Shown here piece by piece: positions 1 through 8,295 of a DNA stretch of 64,000 nt (its first letter is position 1; each line of letters opens with the position of its first letter). The notes beneath the pieces were generated by a model, which saw only the letters and a list, made by a program, of their open reading frames with translations, was not told the origin of the DNA and ran no database searches. This DNA comes from Gammaproteobacteria bacterium (GTDB lineage Bacteria; Pseudomonadota; Gammaproteobacteria; HK1), in the NCBI GenBank assembly GCA_022824305.1, contig JAJEAD010000076.1, positions 186,001 to 250,000 on the forward strand, in the 5' to 3' direction. The position numbers and the translations under genes are program-made.

Positions 1-120
1 GGGGACACCTTCGAGGAGTTGCTGAGCAACCTCTACGAGGCTGTCGAGGGATGTCTATCTGTCGACGTAGGAAACGTTGCCACCGCAGCCGGGGATAGAG
101 TGGTCGAGATCGCCGTGTGA
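1..120 (+). CDS. hicB: HicB-family antitoxin, C-terminal part (cut by window edge)
   Basis: This reading frame is open from the window edge and encodes the last 39 residues of a protein. It includes the helix motif GDTFEELLSNLYEAVEGCLS and ends in VVEIAV. The GDT-(F/L)EELL...EAVEGCL pattern is typical of the C-terminal end of the partial RNase H fold of HicB antitoxins, which neutralise the HicA RNase. The downstream frame begins with a GTG that overlaps this stop codon (GTGA), a coupled arrangement expected for a hicBA operon. The start codon and any DNA-binding domain lie outside the window. Assignment rests on the motif and on the HicA-like neighbour. Confidence 0.75.
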   Translation, partial: GDTFEELLSNLYEAVEGCLSVDVGNVATAAGDRVVEIAV

Positions 121-324
121 AATCCGTTAGTGGCAAACGCCTTTGCCGTTTGCTGGAACGACGGGGGTGGAAGCGGATGCGTGTCCGCGGAAGCCACCAC
201 CATCTACACCAGGAGCGGCTCGGTGGTACGCATTTCCGTTCCTGTTCACGGTGAAGCGACGCTCAAGCGCGGTCTGCAGAAGCACCTGATGAAACTCGCG
301 GGTATCGATGCATCGGAGCTGTGA
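117..324 (+). pseudogene. hicA: HicA-family mRNA interferase toxin, frameshifted
   Basis: HicA toxins are small double-stranded RNA-binding-fold RNases with a G-S-H-H motif. Starting at the GTG at 117 the frame reads VKSVSGKRLCRLLERRGWKR and then RGSHH (189-200). It then goes out of phase and stops near 250. The remaining HicA C-terminus (IYTRSGSVVRISVPVHG and then LKRGLQKHLMKLAGI) continues from 202 in the frame that ends at 324. Removing one base from the C-rich run ccaccacc at 195-201 would give one continuous protein of about 68 residues, the normal HicA length. The start overlaps the hicB stop. The gene is therefore either an inactivated toxin or a sequencing or assembly error; a programmed frameshift is possible but has no supporting signal. 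The antitoxin tail next to it is intact. Confidence 0.7.
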
Positions 325-349
325 CCGCTTCGCACGAGGAATGCAGGCG

Positions 350-1393
350 ATGAAGACGACGACGATTGGCGCCTACCCCAAGCCCGACTACCTGGACCTT
401 CCGGACTGGTTCAGGAATGGCACGGGAACCGCTCATCCGACCACCGGGTTCCTGGAGGCGGTGGAAGCGCTCGGAGAGGAGGCGGAAGCGTTGTTCCGCC
501 GCGCCGCGCGGGATGTCATCCGCGATCAGGAGGCGGCGGGCGTCGACATCGTGACCGACGGCGAGGTGCGCCGGGAGAACTACATGCTCTACCACGTGCG
601 CCACATCGCCGGCATCGACTACCGGAAGCTCACCGGACGCTGGCATCGCGCGGACGCCTTCTACTCCCACGTGCCGACGATCGTCGGACCGCTCAGCGCG
701 ACCGAGCCCTTTCTCGTGCACGACTGGCAGGTGGCGCAGTCCTTCACCACCCGCCCGGTGAAGTGCACGCTGCCCGGTCCCTTCACGCTGATGGACACCC
801 TGGGCGACGAGCACTACGGCTCACCGGAGAAGGTGTGCCGGGCGCTCGCCGACGTGATCAATGCCGAGGTGCGTGCGCTGGCCGCAGCGGGCTGCCGGCA
901 CATCCAGATCGACGAGCCGGCCTTCGTGCGCATGGTCCCCGACGCGCTCGGCTACGGCATGGAATGCCTCGATCGCGCCTTCCACGGCTGCCCGGATAAA
1001 GTCGACCGGGTGGTGCACATCTGCTGCAGCTACCCGGAATATCTCGACCAGCCCGACCCTCCGAAGGGTCCGCACGGAGCTTACATGGAGCTGGCGGACG
1101 CCCTGGATGCGAGCGCGGTCGACGCGGTGTCGATAGAGGATGCCCATCGCCACAACGACCTCGCCCTGCTCGAGCGCTTCGCCGCCACCACCGTGATCCT
1201 CGGTGTGGTCGACATCGCAAAGAGCCGCGTCGAGCCCGTGGACGAGATCCGCACGCGCCTGGAAAGCGCTCTGCACCACATCGATCCCGCGAGGCTGATG
1301 GCCGCCCCCGACTGCGGGCTGGGGGTGCTCGGACAAGAGCTCGCCCGGACCAAGCTTCGCCACCTGTGCGAGGCGGCGCGCACCTTCGGCTGA
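350..1393 (+). CDS. MetE-like cobalamin-independent methionine synthase family protein (catalytic domain only)
   Basis: The 347-residue product matches the single-domain MetE C-terminal/UROD-like TIM barrel family, which transfers methyl or alkyl groups to a zinc-bound thiol. The zinc ligand pattern is visible: H223-I-C225 in VVHICCSYPEY, a glutamate in the following SIEDAH segment, and C322 in APDCGLGVLG. An IQIDEPAF strand precedes them. Full MetE proteins are about 750 residues with a duplicated N-terminal barrel that is missing here, so the methyl donor and acceptor may differ from folate and homocysteine. The start at 350 is preferred over the ATG at 308 because a GAGGA ribosome-binding site lies about nine bases upstream and the longer version would overlap hicA. 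A HigA-like gene follows at once. Confidence 0.8.
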   Translation: MKTTTIGAYPKPDYLDLPDWFRNGTGTAHPTTGFLEAVEALGEEAEALFRRAARDVIRDQEAAGVDIVTDGEVRRENYMLYHVRHIAGIDYRKLTGRWHRADAFYSHVPTIVGPLSATEPFLVHDWQVAQSFTTRPVKCTLPGPFTLMDTLGDEHYGSPEKVCRALADVINAEVRALAAAGCRHIQIDEPAFVRMVPDALGYGMECLDRAFHGCPDKVDRVVHICCSYPEYLDQPDPPKGPHGAYMELADALDASAVDAVSIEDAHRHNDLALLERFAATTVILGVVDIAKSRVEPVDEIRTRLESALHHIDPARLMAAPDCGLGVLGQELARTKLRHLCEAARTFG

Positions 1394-1432
1394 CGAAACC
1401 CTGTTGTCGACATACCATTGAAGGGGCGGATG

Positions 1433-1705
1433 ATGACGCTGATGCAGAACCCCTCGCACCCCGATGAGGTGCTCGTGGAGCTCTGTCTCGAAGCGCTCGG
1501 CATGAGCGCCATCGAGCTGGCAAGACGGGTGCACGTGCCGCGCACGCGCATCGAGCGCCTTGTGAAGGGCGATACCGCGCTGCGGCTCTCGACGTTCTTC
1601 GGCAACACGCCGGAGTTCCGGATGAACCTGCAGCGCGCGTTCGACCTCGCCTGCGCGCGGGAGTCGGTCGACGTCTCCGACATTGTCCCGCTGACGGCTG
1701 CCTGA
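1433..1705 (+). CDS. higA: HigA-like antitoxin, XRE-type HTH with internal deletion, no toxin partner
   Basis: The product, about 90 residues, begins NPSHPDEVLVE and carries an HTH of the HigA/VapI addiction-module family followed by DTALRLSTFFGNTPEFRMNLQRAFDLA, the characteristic HigA tail. Between ERLVKG and DTALRLS the family normally has several more residues (roughly a GRR-G-I-TA stretch), so about six to eight residues are missing at the recognition helix or turn. The product may therefore bind DNA poorly. HigB would normally lie just upstream; instead the MetE-like gene ends 39 bases before this start, so the antitoxin is an orphan. The ATG at 1433 (or 1430) is preferred to the TTG at 1418 because AAGGGG lies six bases upstream. 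Confidence 0.75.
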   Translation: MTLMQNPSHPDEVLVELCLEALGMSAIELARRVHVPRTRIERLVKGDTALRLSTFFGNTPEFRMNLQRAFDLACARESVDVSDIVPLTAA

Positions 1706-1719
1706 GGACGGGAGTTTCC

Positions 1720-2466
1720 ATGAGCACTGCACCTTCGATGTCCGAGCGGGCCGACGAGCTCGAGCGCCGGCAGATTGAGGAGCTCGCCGAACGGGCGGTC
1801 GTCAAGTCCTTCCTCTTCCACCTCGCCGACGGCGAGCGGAGCTTCGGGCCGCGGCCGCGCGGGAGCCGCCGGCACATGGGGGAGGACCCGCGGCTGCCGC
1901 CCATGCCCGAGAAGCCCACCCTGCTCGATTTCTTCCGGCTGCGCTTCGCCCCGGGGCAGGCCCACCTCCTGCAGAGCGCCAACCTCGCCCAGGAAGCGGG
2001 GCTGCCCGAGAAGATGGTGCTCGCCTGCCTGCTCCACGACATCGCGATCATCGGGTTCATTCGCGCCGACCACGGCTACTGGGGCGCCCAGCTCCTCGAG
2101 CCCTACGTGGACGAGGAGGTGAGCTGGGCGATCCGGATGCACCAGGCCCTGCGCTTCTTTCCGGACGAGTCGGTCGGGTACGAGTACCCCGACCAGTACC
2201 GCAGGATGTTCGGCGAGGACTACCGGCCCGACCCCTACATCGTGGCCGACTACGAACGGGCCCGGAAGCACCGCTGGTACATGTCCGCGCGCATGATCTG
2301 CGTGAACGACCTCTACTCCTTCGACCCCGACGTGCAGGTCGAGATCGAGCAGTTCGAGGACATCATCGGCCGGCACTTCCGCCAGCCGCCGGAGGGCCTG
2401 GGCAACGACAACACCCCCGCCTCGCACATGTGGCGCACGATCAGGCGGCCCTGCAACGCGCTTTAG
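1720..2466 (+). CDS. HD-domain hydrolase of unknown substrate
   Basis: A 248-residue soluble protein with an HD-type metal-dependent phosphohydrolase core. LLQSANLAQEAGLPEK is followed by a LACLLHDIAI segment carrying the H-D pair, then further histidines (DHGYWGAQLLEPYV; IRMHQALRFFP) and a C-terminal helix set with VNDLYSFDPD. These match the HD superfamily pattern of H...HD...D, but the substrate cannot be read from sequence. It starts 14 bases after the HigA-like gene and shares its strand with that gene and with the MetE-like gene, so the three may be co-transcribed. No signal peptide or membrane segment is visible. Confidence 0.7.
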   Translation: MSTAPSMSERADELERRQIEELAERAVVKSFLFHLADGERSFGPRPRGSRRHMGEDPRLPPMPEKPTLLDFFRLRFAPGQAHLLQSANLAQEAGLPEKMVLACLLHDIAIIGFIRADHGYWGAQLLEPYVDEEVSWAIRMHQALRFFPDESVGYEYPDQYRRMFGEDYRPDPYIVADYERARKHRWYMSARMICVNDLYSFDPDVQVEIEQFEDIIGRHFRQPPEGLGNDNTPASHMWRTIRRPCNAL

Positions 2467-2614
2467 CGCGCGGACGGCGAGCCGGCGCCGGGCGCCCGCC
2501 ACACTGCTTCGCACGAGGTGGTGTCGCGCTTCGTGGGTTTCCGGGGAACGGGGCCTCGGCGAAGGTCGGGGAAGGCTTTTGCGTTTCGGGAGTTCCCCGT
2601 ATCGTCTCTCCGCA

Positions 2615-3094
2615 CTACCCCGAAGGCGGTCTCACCCGGTGGCGCGCGAAGCCTTCCTCGTAGGGGGAGAGCATTTGCAGCTCGACCCGCACCGACTCGA
2701 AGAGCCACTCGCCGCCGACCCGCCGGCACCGGTCGTGGTAGGTCGCGGCCATCCAGTACGCGGTGTCGTCGATCGTGTAGACGATGGGCTCCCACAGCAT
2801 CCAGCTCGCGCTCGCCACGTCGCCTTCGACGTCGATGATCGGATTGGTCACGTGGTGGAGCGCAAAGGCGACGGCCCGACCGGCGTCGACGAAGAACGCG
2901 CGGATCGCGTCGCGCCCCTCGTAGCGTCCCATCGGTCCCCCGTCCCAGACCGCGTCCGGCAGAAAGAGAGCGGCGATCCGGTCCGCGTCGTAGCCGTCGT
3001 CGCAGGCGGCGCAGTACCGGTACTTGAGGCGCCGGATCGCCTCGATGTCCTCGAGGCGTCGCAGGCGCGCTCCGAGCGGCTCGGAATTCTCCAA
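2615..3094 (-). CDS. SnoaL-like / NTF2-fold protein (159 aa)
   Basis: The product starts with a helix RRLEDIEAIRRLKYRYCAAC, then DDGYDADRIAALFLPDAVWD, GRYEGRDAIRAFF, an HHVTNPIIDVEGD strand and WLFESVRVELQMLSPYEEGF. This is the arrangement of the SnoaL_4 / scytalone-dehydratase-like branch of the NTF2 superfamily, whose members are small cone-shaped dehydratases, isomerases or ligand binders. It lies 13 bases downstream of the M24-family gene on the same strand, and another NTF2-fold gene lies upstream of that gene. The three probably form one transcription unit. A specific reaction cannot be assigned. Confidence 0.75.
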   Translation of the reverse strand: MENSEPLGARLRRLEDIEAIRRLKYRYCAACDDGYDADRIAALFLPDAVWDGGPMGRYEGRDAIRAFFVDAGRAVAFALHHVTNPIIDVEGDVASASWMLWEPIVYTIDDTAYWMAATYHDRCRRVGGEWLFESVRVELQMLSPYEEGFARHRVRPPSG

Positions 3095-3107
3095 CGCTCC
3101 GCGCCCT

Positions 3108-4316
3108 TCAGCGAACCTCGAGCGTCAGGTCGGAGTCCGGATCGAGCAGCTCGCAGCCGGACTCGGTGACGGCGACGCTGCGCGAGAAGCCGACCCCGGC
3201 GACGCGCGGAATGAAGATGCAGGTGGCGACGTGGAAGCACATCCCGGGCTCGAGCTCGGTCTCGACGCCTTCGGCCAGGTACATCGGCGCCTCGGTCCAG
3301 GTCGGGGACTGGCCCAGACCGATGGAGTAGCCGTAAGCGCCGAAGAAGTAGATGTCGGGGTGGCCGGCGAGCGCTCCCCCGGAGGCCCCCGCCACGTCAT
3401 CGCCGCTGCGGCCGGGCCGGATGTTCGCGATCGTCGATTCCACCGACGCGATCGCCACCTCCGCGAGGCGCGACACCTCCGAAGTGGCGCGTCCGATGGC
3501 CACGCTGCGCATCGCCGGCGCGTTGTACCGGTAGTGCGAACCCGACACCTCGAGGAAGACGGCGTCGCCGTCCTTCATCCTCTGCCGCCGGTGGGGGGCA
3601 TGGGGAATCCAGCCGGTCCGGGGACCGCTCATGATCAGGGGATTGATCGCCATCGTCTCGCTGCCGGCGGCGACCAGCGCCCGATGCACCGCGGCCACGC
3701 ACTCGTTGTCCCCCACGCCGTCGCCGGCTGCCTCCACGCCGGCCGCCATCCCGGCCCGTGTATAGCGGGCCGCCCGCTTCATGTGTGCGATCTCGCCGGG
3801 AGACTTGACGAGCCGGAGCTGCATTACCGTGTCCGAGGCATCGACGAGCTCGGCCCCGGGGAGACACCGCTTCAGGTGCTCGAAGCTGGCCGCGTCCATT
3901 GCGCCGGTCGCGAAGGTCTCCAGGTTGCGGGTCTCCGCCCCGATACGCTTCGAGCCGTATCCGCGCTCGAGCAGCATGTCCGCGAGCTGAGGCCCGGTGT
4001 CGCCTCCCTCGTGCCAGTCGAAGAGCCGGATGTCCCGAATCGTCGACGACTCGAGCGCGCACACCGCTTCGCAGGTGGAGCAGTGGAGCGCGACCTCGCC
4101 TTCCTCGGGCAGGACGCCTACCGCGTAGCCCGAGGGCAGCGCGGAGTCGTATCCGGTCAGGTAGCTGAGGTTCGACACGTTGGATACGAGCAGCATGTCG
4201 ATCCCGTCTTCCCGCATGTTCTGCCGTACGCGCTCCACGCGGCTCCGGTACTCCTCCGGATCGAAACCCAGATCGGGCGCATGGGGACGGTCGAGAAGCG
4301 CTTTCAGGAGGTCCAT
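3108..4316 (-). CDS. M24-family (creatinase/Xaa-Pro peptidase-like) hydrolase lacking the usual metal ligands
   Basis: The 402-residue product has the two-domain layout of creatinase and aminopeptidase P: a Creatinase_N domain (about residues 20-150, containing LLVSNVSNLSYLTGYDS) and a pita-bread M24 domain (about 165-400, starting LRLVKSPGEIAHMKRAA). In metal-dependent members two aspartates occur in the strand after KDGD; here that strand reads AVFLEVSGSHYRYNAPAMRS, with neither aspartate. A histidine-rich IPHAPH segment precedes it. This resembles metal-independent creatinase or ectoine-hydrolase-type members rather than true prolidases, so hydrolysis of a small C-N compound is more likely than dipeptide cleavage. 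It sits five bases after an NTF2-fold gene. The precise substrate is unknown. Confidence 0.75.
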   Translation of the reverse strand: MDLLKALLDRPHAPDLGFDPEEYRSRVERVRQNMREDGIDMLLVSNVSNLSYLTGYDSALPSGYAVGVLPEEGEVALHCSTCEAVCALESSTIRDIRLFDWHEGGDTGPQLADMLLERGYGSKRIGAETRNLETFATGAMDAASFEHLKRCLPGAELVDASDTVMQLRLVKSPGEIAHMKRAARYTRAGMAAGVEAAGDGVGDNECVAAVHRALVAAGSETMAINPLIMSGPRTGWIPHAPHRRQRMKDGDAVFLEVSGSHYRYNAPAMRSVAIGRATSEVSRLAEVAIASVESTIANIRPGRSGDDVAGASGGALAGHPDIYFFGAYGYSIGLGQSPTWTEAPMYLAEGVETELEPGMCFHVATCIFIPRVAGVGFSRSVAVTESGCELLDPDSDLTLEVR

Positions 4317-4321
4317 CGCGC

Positions 4322-4723
4322 TCAGGTCTCCGGCGAGTAGGCTTCCCGCATGGCCGCGGTGTCATAGAACTCCCGCCAGAAGACGAGCCTGCCGTCCTTC
4401 CAGTGGGTCTCGTGGACGAAGGGGGTCTCCGCCCGCTTGCCCGTGGCCTTGATGCGGTAGGCCTCCCGGCCGATCGCCACCACCACCTCTCCGGACTCGA
4501 GCCACGCGTGCGCCTCGAGGAACTCGTAGTCCGCGGTGGGCTCCGCCGCGAGGACGAAGTAGTCCATGAGCGCATCGACCCCGATGCGGTCCCCCGCGAT
4601 GGGGGTGTTCGCCGGAGCGAGGTTCTCCGAGCGTACCTCCTCGTTCATCATCTCGCGCATGGACCCGAAGTCCCGTGCGGCAAATCGCTCCATGAAGCGC
4701 TTGTAGAGGTCGATGTTGCTCAA
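4322..4723 (-). CDS. SnoaL-like / NTF2-fold protein (about 133 aa, TTG start proposed)
   Basis: The conserved part reads SNIDLYKRFMERFAARDFGSMREMM, then IAGDRIGVDALMDYF, EFLEAHAWLESGEVVVAIG and KDGRLVFWREFYDTAAM, a classical SnoaL-like (NTF2 superfamily) small protein. The frame stays open far upstream, but that extension is low-complexity arginine-rich sequence typical of spurious GC-rich translation and overlaps a dispersed repeat. The TTG at 4723, just before SNIDLYKRF, is therefore proposed as start; an internal ATG (MERF) is the alternative. It is the first gene of the presumed three-gene unit with the M24 hydrolase and the second NTF2-fold gene. The function is not predictable beyond the fold. 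Confidence 0.65.
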   Translation of the reverse strand: MSNIDLYKRFMERFAARDFGSMREMMNEEVRSENLAPANTPIAGDRIGVDALMDYFVLAAEPTADYEFLEAHAWLESGEVVVAIGREAYRIKATGKRAETPFVHETHWKDGRLVFWREFYDTAAMREAYSPET

Positions 4724-5432
4724 CCGCCCGTCCAGTCTCAACCCGCTCGAAGCATCCGGAGAAGCGCCCGCGGGATTCCCGTTCCCGGGCTCGCGGAAGG
4801 TGAGGGCGCGATCCCGCCTCGCGATGCGCCCGACAAGCCTACCACGCGCGGGAGGGCGCTCCCGCGGCCGCAGCGAACGAGTCTCCGGCGGCGGATTCCG
4901 CTCCCGCCTCCTCGGGAACGACGGGAGTAGCGCCGGGAAACGGCGACCGCTGCGGACCTCCTGCACCGCCGGTGCGTTGATGAACGCGAGTCCGCGGGAA
5001 ACAATACGCAACGAAGAGTCCCATGCATGCGAAATCCCGGGATCCGGCATCCGAATGCTCCGAACTTTCCGGCCTAGACGCGGCACTTCTCCGATTTCTT
5101 CCATAGCGCGGGCGCCGAGATGCCGTGGTAGTGGGCGCACGCTCATGAGAGACGCTGATGGGAGAGCCGGAACCAGACGAGGCGCCTCGATCGACTACGG
5201 CCCGCTACCGCGAACAGATCGGCGTGCGCAAGTCAGGAAACCCGGGAGACACGGCGGCTATGATCGAAGCGCCTCGTGAAATGACTCTGGAACCGACGCC
5301 TCGATGCCGGCGAGCCGGGGTGCCCGAGGGGGAACGCGCAATGCCTCACCCGCGAGGATCCCTTCCGTGACGACGGACCTCCCCGCTCCGGCCGCGGGCC
5401 CTTCCGCCGGTTCCGGCCACCCGAATCGCTAG
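4724..5432. other. Intergenic region of about 700 bp with no convincing gene
   Basis: No conserved protein is visible in any frame between the NTF2-fold gene and the Bat operon. Short open frames here are arginine/proline/serine-rich and look like composition artefacts. The region contains small palindromes (for example around 4850-4870 and 4895-4930) and copy F of the dispersed repeat family at 5074-5260. Promoters for both flanking divergent units should lie here, but no clear sigma70 boxes were recognised. Confidence 0.6.
5074..5260 (+). repeat. Dispersed palindromic repeat, copy F
   Basis: The left end reads CTAGACGCGGCACTTCTCCG, then ATTTCTTCC and GGGCGCCGAGATGCCG. The right end reads GCGTGCGCAAGTCAGGAAAC and finishes GGCGGCTA. 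Both ends match the left (CTAACCGCAATGTTTCCCCG) and right (GTGTCCGCAGCAGGAAATCG) parts of the copy near 18.7 kb, with a variable middle. The termini are inverted relative to each other (CTAG...GCGGCTA). It is the most diverged full-length copy. Confidence 0.5.
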
Positions 5433-6449
5433 ATGTTCCAGCTCGCCTGGCCCTGGATGGCGCTCGCGGTGGCGGCGCCGGTGCTCGTCGCGTACCTCGT
5501 TCCCCCCGCGGAACGCCGCTCCGGCGCGGCCCTGCGCGTACCCTTCTACGCCGAGCTGGCGCAGTCGCCCTCCCGCCCGCGCCGGGCGCCGCTGGGCGCG
5601 CTCGGCGCGATGGCGGCCTGCGCCTGGCTGCTGCTGGTGTTCGCCGCCTGCCGGCCTCAGTGGGTGCACGATCCGCTGGAGGTTCCGGTGAGCGGACGCG
5701 ACCTCCTGCTCGCGGTCGACATATCGGGCAGCATGAAGACCGTGGATCTCTTCCGGGGCGGCGTCCCGGAGAGCCGTCTCGCGGTGGTGAAGCAGGTTGC
5801 CGGAGAGTTCATCGGGCGCCGGGCGGGAGACCGGGTGGGACTGATCCTGTTCGGCTCGCGGCCCTACCTGCAGTCCCCGCTCACCTTCGACCAGACGAGC
5901 GTGCGCGAGCTGCTGGATGAGGCGGAGATCGGGCTGGCGGGTGAGCAGACCGCGATCGGCGACGCGATCGGCCTCGCGCTCAAGCGCCTGCGCGAACGGC
6001 CCGCGGAGAACCGCGTGCTGATCCTCCTGACCGACGGAGCGAACACCGCGGGCGAGGCCACCCCTCGCGATGCGGCGGGGCTGGCCGCACTGCACGGAAT
6101 GAAGATCTACGCCATCGGGGTGGGCGCCGATCAGTCGACCGCGCTCGGCCGATCCCTGGGAGGCGGCGCGGACCTCGACGAAGATACCCTGAAGACCGTC
6201 GCCGGGCTGGGGGGCGGACGCTACTTCCGGGCTCGGGACGCGCGGGAGCTCGAGGACATCTACGCGCTCCTCGACGCTCTGGAACCCGTCGCCCGGGACG
6301 TGGAGCTGCTGCGCCCCGTCCGCGAGCTCTTCCCCGCCCCCCTCGGCATCGCGCTCGGGCTCTCGGCCGGACTGCTGCTGGCCGTGCTCGGCCGCCAGTG
6401 GCGCCACCGCATGCGCGAACGTCTTCCCGCGGCCCGGTCCGTGCCCTGA
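5433..6449 (+). CDS. batA: BatA-like VWA-domain membrane protein
   Basis: The 338-residue product has two N-terminal membrane segments (about 5-24 and 55-72), a von Willebrand A domain with a full MIDAS start D96-I-S-G-S100, a conserved internal threonine region and an ILLTDGAN motif, and a C-terminal membrane segment (about 306-325). This is the architecture of BatA of the Bacteroides aerotolerance (Bat) system, whose VWA proteins sit in the inner membrane facing the periplasm and bind metal-dependent ligands. The stop overlaps the start of the next VWA gene by one base (TGATG). A MoxR ATPase and a DUF58 protein usually precede batA and are absent here. The biochemical role of the family is not settled. 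Confidence 0.85.
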   Translation: MFQLAWPWMALAVAAPVLVAYLVPPAERRSGAALRVPFYAELAQSPSRPRRAPLGALGAMAACAWLLLVFAACRPQWVHDPLEVPVSGRDLLLAVDISGSMKTVDLFRGGVPESRLAVVKQVAGEFIGRRAGDRVGLILFGSRPYLQSPLTFDQTSVRELLDEAEIGLAGEQTAIGDAIGLALKRLRERPAENRVLILLTDGANTAGEATPRDAAGLAALHGMKIYAIGVGADQSTALGRSLGGGADLDEDTLKTVAGLGGGRYFRARDARELEDIYALLDALEPVARDVELLRPVRELFPAPLGIALGLSAGLLLAVLGRQWRHRMRERLPAARSVP

Positions 6450-8248
6450 TGGAAGAGTTTCACTTCCTGCGACCGCTCTGGCTCCTTGCGCTCCCCGCCG
6501 GTCTCGGCCTCGTCTGGGCCTACGCCAGGCGTCTGCGCTCCGGCGAGCGCTGGCGCGACGTCTGCGACGAAGCACTGCTGCCTCACCTGCTGATGCGGCG
6601 CGACGCCGCCGCGTTTTCCTTTCTGCCCCTTCTCATGGGCAGCGGCCTCGTGCTCGCGGTGCTCGCGCTGGCGGGGCCCGCCTGGCACAGCCGGGATGTG
6701 CCGGTCCACCGGGTCAAGCAGGCGAGAATCGTGGTGCTCGACCTCTCCCGCTCCATGGACGCGCCCGATGTGCAACCCTCCCGCCTGGCCCGCGCCCGCC
6801 TCAAGGCGGCCGAGATCCTTGCGTTGACCGAAGAAGGACAGGCGGGACTGGTGGTGTTCGCGGGCGACGCCTTCGCGGTTTCGCCCCTGACCGACGACAG
6901 CGCCACGCTCACCGCCATGCTGCCGGCGCTGTCCACCGACCTGATGCCCGCCCGCGGCAGCCGCGCCGACCTCGGGCTGCGCCGGGCCGGCGAGCTCTTC
7001 GCCCGGGCGGGACTGACCCGGGGCGAAGTGATCCTGATCGCCGACTCGGCCGAGGACTTCAGAGCGGTCGAGGCGGCGGCGGAGCTCGCCCGCGACGGGT
7101 TCACCGTCTCCGTCCTCGCGCTGGGCACTCCCGAAGGCGCTCCGATTCCCCTGGCCGAAGGCGGATTCCTCACCGACGACGCCGGACGCATCGTGGTGCC
7201 CCGGACCGGCACGCAGGAGCTGCGGGAAGTCGCGCGGGCCGGTGGCGGGCGCTTCGCGAAGTCGAGCGGTGACCACCGCGACCTGGAGTTCCTCCTGGCA
7301 TCCGACGCGCACGCCCTGCCCGATACCGAAGAGAGCGAGCACGAAGCGCGCCACTGGCGCGACGAAGGCCCGTGGCTGGTGCTCGCCCTCCTCCCCGTCG
7401 CGGCGCTCGCCTTCCGGCGCGGCTGGCTGCTGGCGCTCGGCTGCCTGCTCATCGTGCCGGCCGAACCCGCGCGCGCATGGGAGTGGCAGGAACTCTGGTC
7501 GCGGCCGGACCAGCGGGCGTCCGCCGCGCTCAGCCGGGGCGACCCCGTCGCGGCGATCGAGGCCGCCGAGGACGGGCACTGGCGAGCCCCCGCGCTGTAC
7601 CGCAACCGCGAGTACGGCGCGGCCGTGGACGCCTACGCGGCCCTCCCCGGCGCCGATGCCCACTACAATCGCGGCAACGCGCTCGCCCGTTCGGGTCGTC
7701 TGCGCGATGCCCTCGATGCCTACGATGCGTCGCTCGCCATTGCCCCGGATCTCGAGGATGCGCTCTTCAATCGCCGCCTCGTGGAAGAGCTGCTGCGCGA
7801 GCGCCCCGCGGGCGGAGGCCGGGAGGAGCGCGGCGAGGAAGGCGGCTCGCGCTCCGCCGCCGGCGACGGAGCACAGCCCTTCGGGTCCGAAGAGCGCAAC
7901 CCGGACGGGGGCGACCCCCGGGGAGAGCCCCCGGGTCCGCAGCTCCAGGGAATGGAGAGCGGAAACCCGGAAGGGGACGCGGGCTCCGCGTCGGCGTCTC
8001 GGGAGCGGGAGTCCCGGGGCAGCACCGGCCAGGCCGAGCTCGGGGAAGTCCGGGGAGGCGCTTCGGAAGGCCTTCGGGCCTCCGCCCCCACTGACGCGGA
8101 GGGGGCGTTGAGCGAGGAGCAGCGGCAGGCGCTGGAGCAGTGGCTGCGGCGAATTCCGGACGACCCCGGGGGACTGCTGCGCCGCAAGTTCGCGCTGGAC
8201 TACGAGCGTCGTGGCAGCCCGGACCCCGATTCACCCCGGACCTGGTGA
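6449..8248 (+). CDS. batB: BatB/BatC fusion: VWA plus TPR membrane protein
   Basis: The 599-residue product starts with two membrane segments (about 7-24 and 58-77) and a VWA domain with MIDAS motif D98-L-S-R-S102 and ILIADSAEDF. After a further hydrophobic stretch near 330-355 come tetratricopeptide-type repeats (HYNRGNALARSGRLRDALDA, then YDASLAIAPDLEDALFNRRL) and a long disordered tail rich in Gly, Glu, Ser and Arg (about 455-560). BatB (VWA) and BatC (TPR) are separate proteins in some bacteria and joined here, as in many gammaproteobacteria. The ATG at 6449 overlaps the batA stop, indicating coupling; the longer in-frame extension is inside batA. Confidence 0.85.
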   Translation: MEEFHFLRPLWLLALPAGLGLVWAYARRLRSGERWRDVCDEALLPHLLMRRDAAAFSFLPLLMGSGLVLAVLALAGPAWHSRDVPVHRVKQARIVVLDLSRSMDAPDVQPSRLARARLKAAEILALTEEGQAGLVVFAGDAFAVSPLTDDSATLTAMLPALSTDLMPARGSRADLGLRRAGELFARAGLTRGEVILIADSAEDFRAVEAAAELARDGFTVSVLALGTPEGAPIPLAEGGFLTDDAGRIVVPRTGTQELREVARAGGGRFAKSSGDHRDLEFLLASDAHALPDTEESEHEARHWRDEGPWLVLALLPVAALAFRRGWLLALGCLLIVPAEPARAWEWQELWSRPDQRASAALSRGDPVAAIEAAEDGHWRAPALYRNREYGAAVDAYAALPGADAHYNRGNALARSGRLRDALDAYDASLAIAPDLEDALFNRRLVEELLRERPAGGGREERGEEGGSRSAAGDGAQPFGSEERNPDGGDPRGEPPGPQLQGMESGNPEGDAGSASASRERESRGSTGQAELGEVRGGASEGLRASAPTDAEGALSEEQRQALEQWLRRIPDDPGGLLRRKFALDYERRGSPDPDSPRTW

Positions 8249-8295
8249 AGGCCCCCGACGTGCACGCACGCCCATCGAAACCCCGGAGCCCCGAC

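Noticed and set aside
5158..5370. A 70-residue open frame upstream of batA
   Set aside because: No homology-like motif and low-complexity charged sequence; it overlaps repeat copy F.
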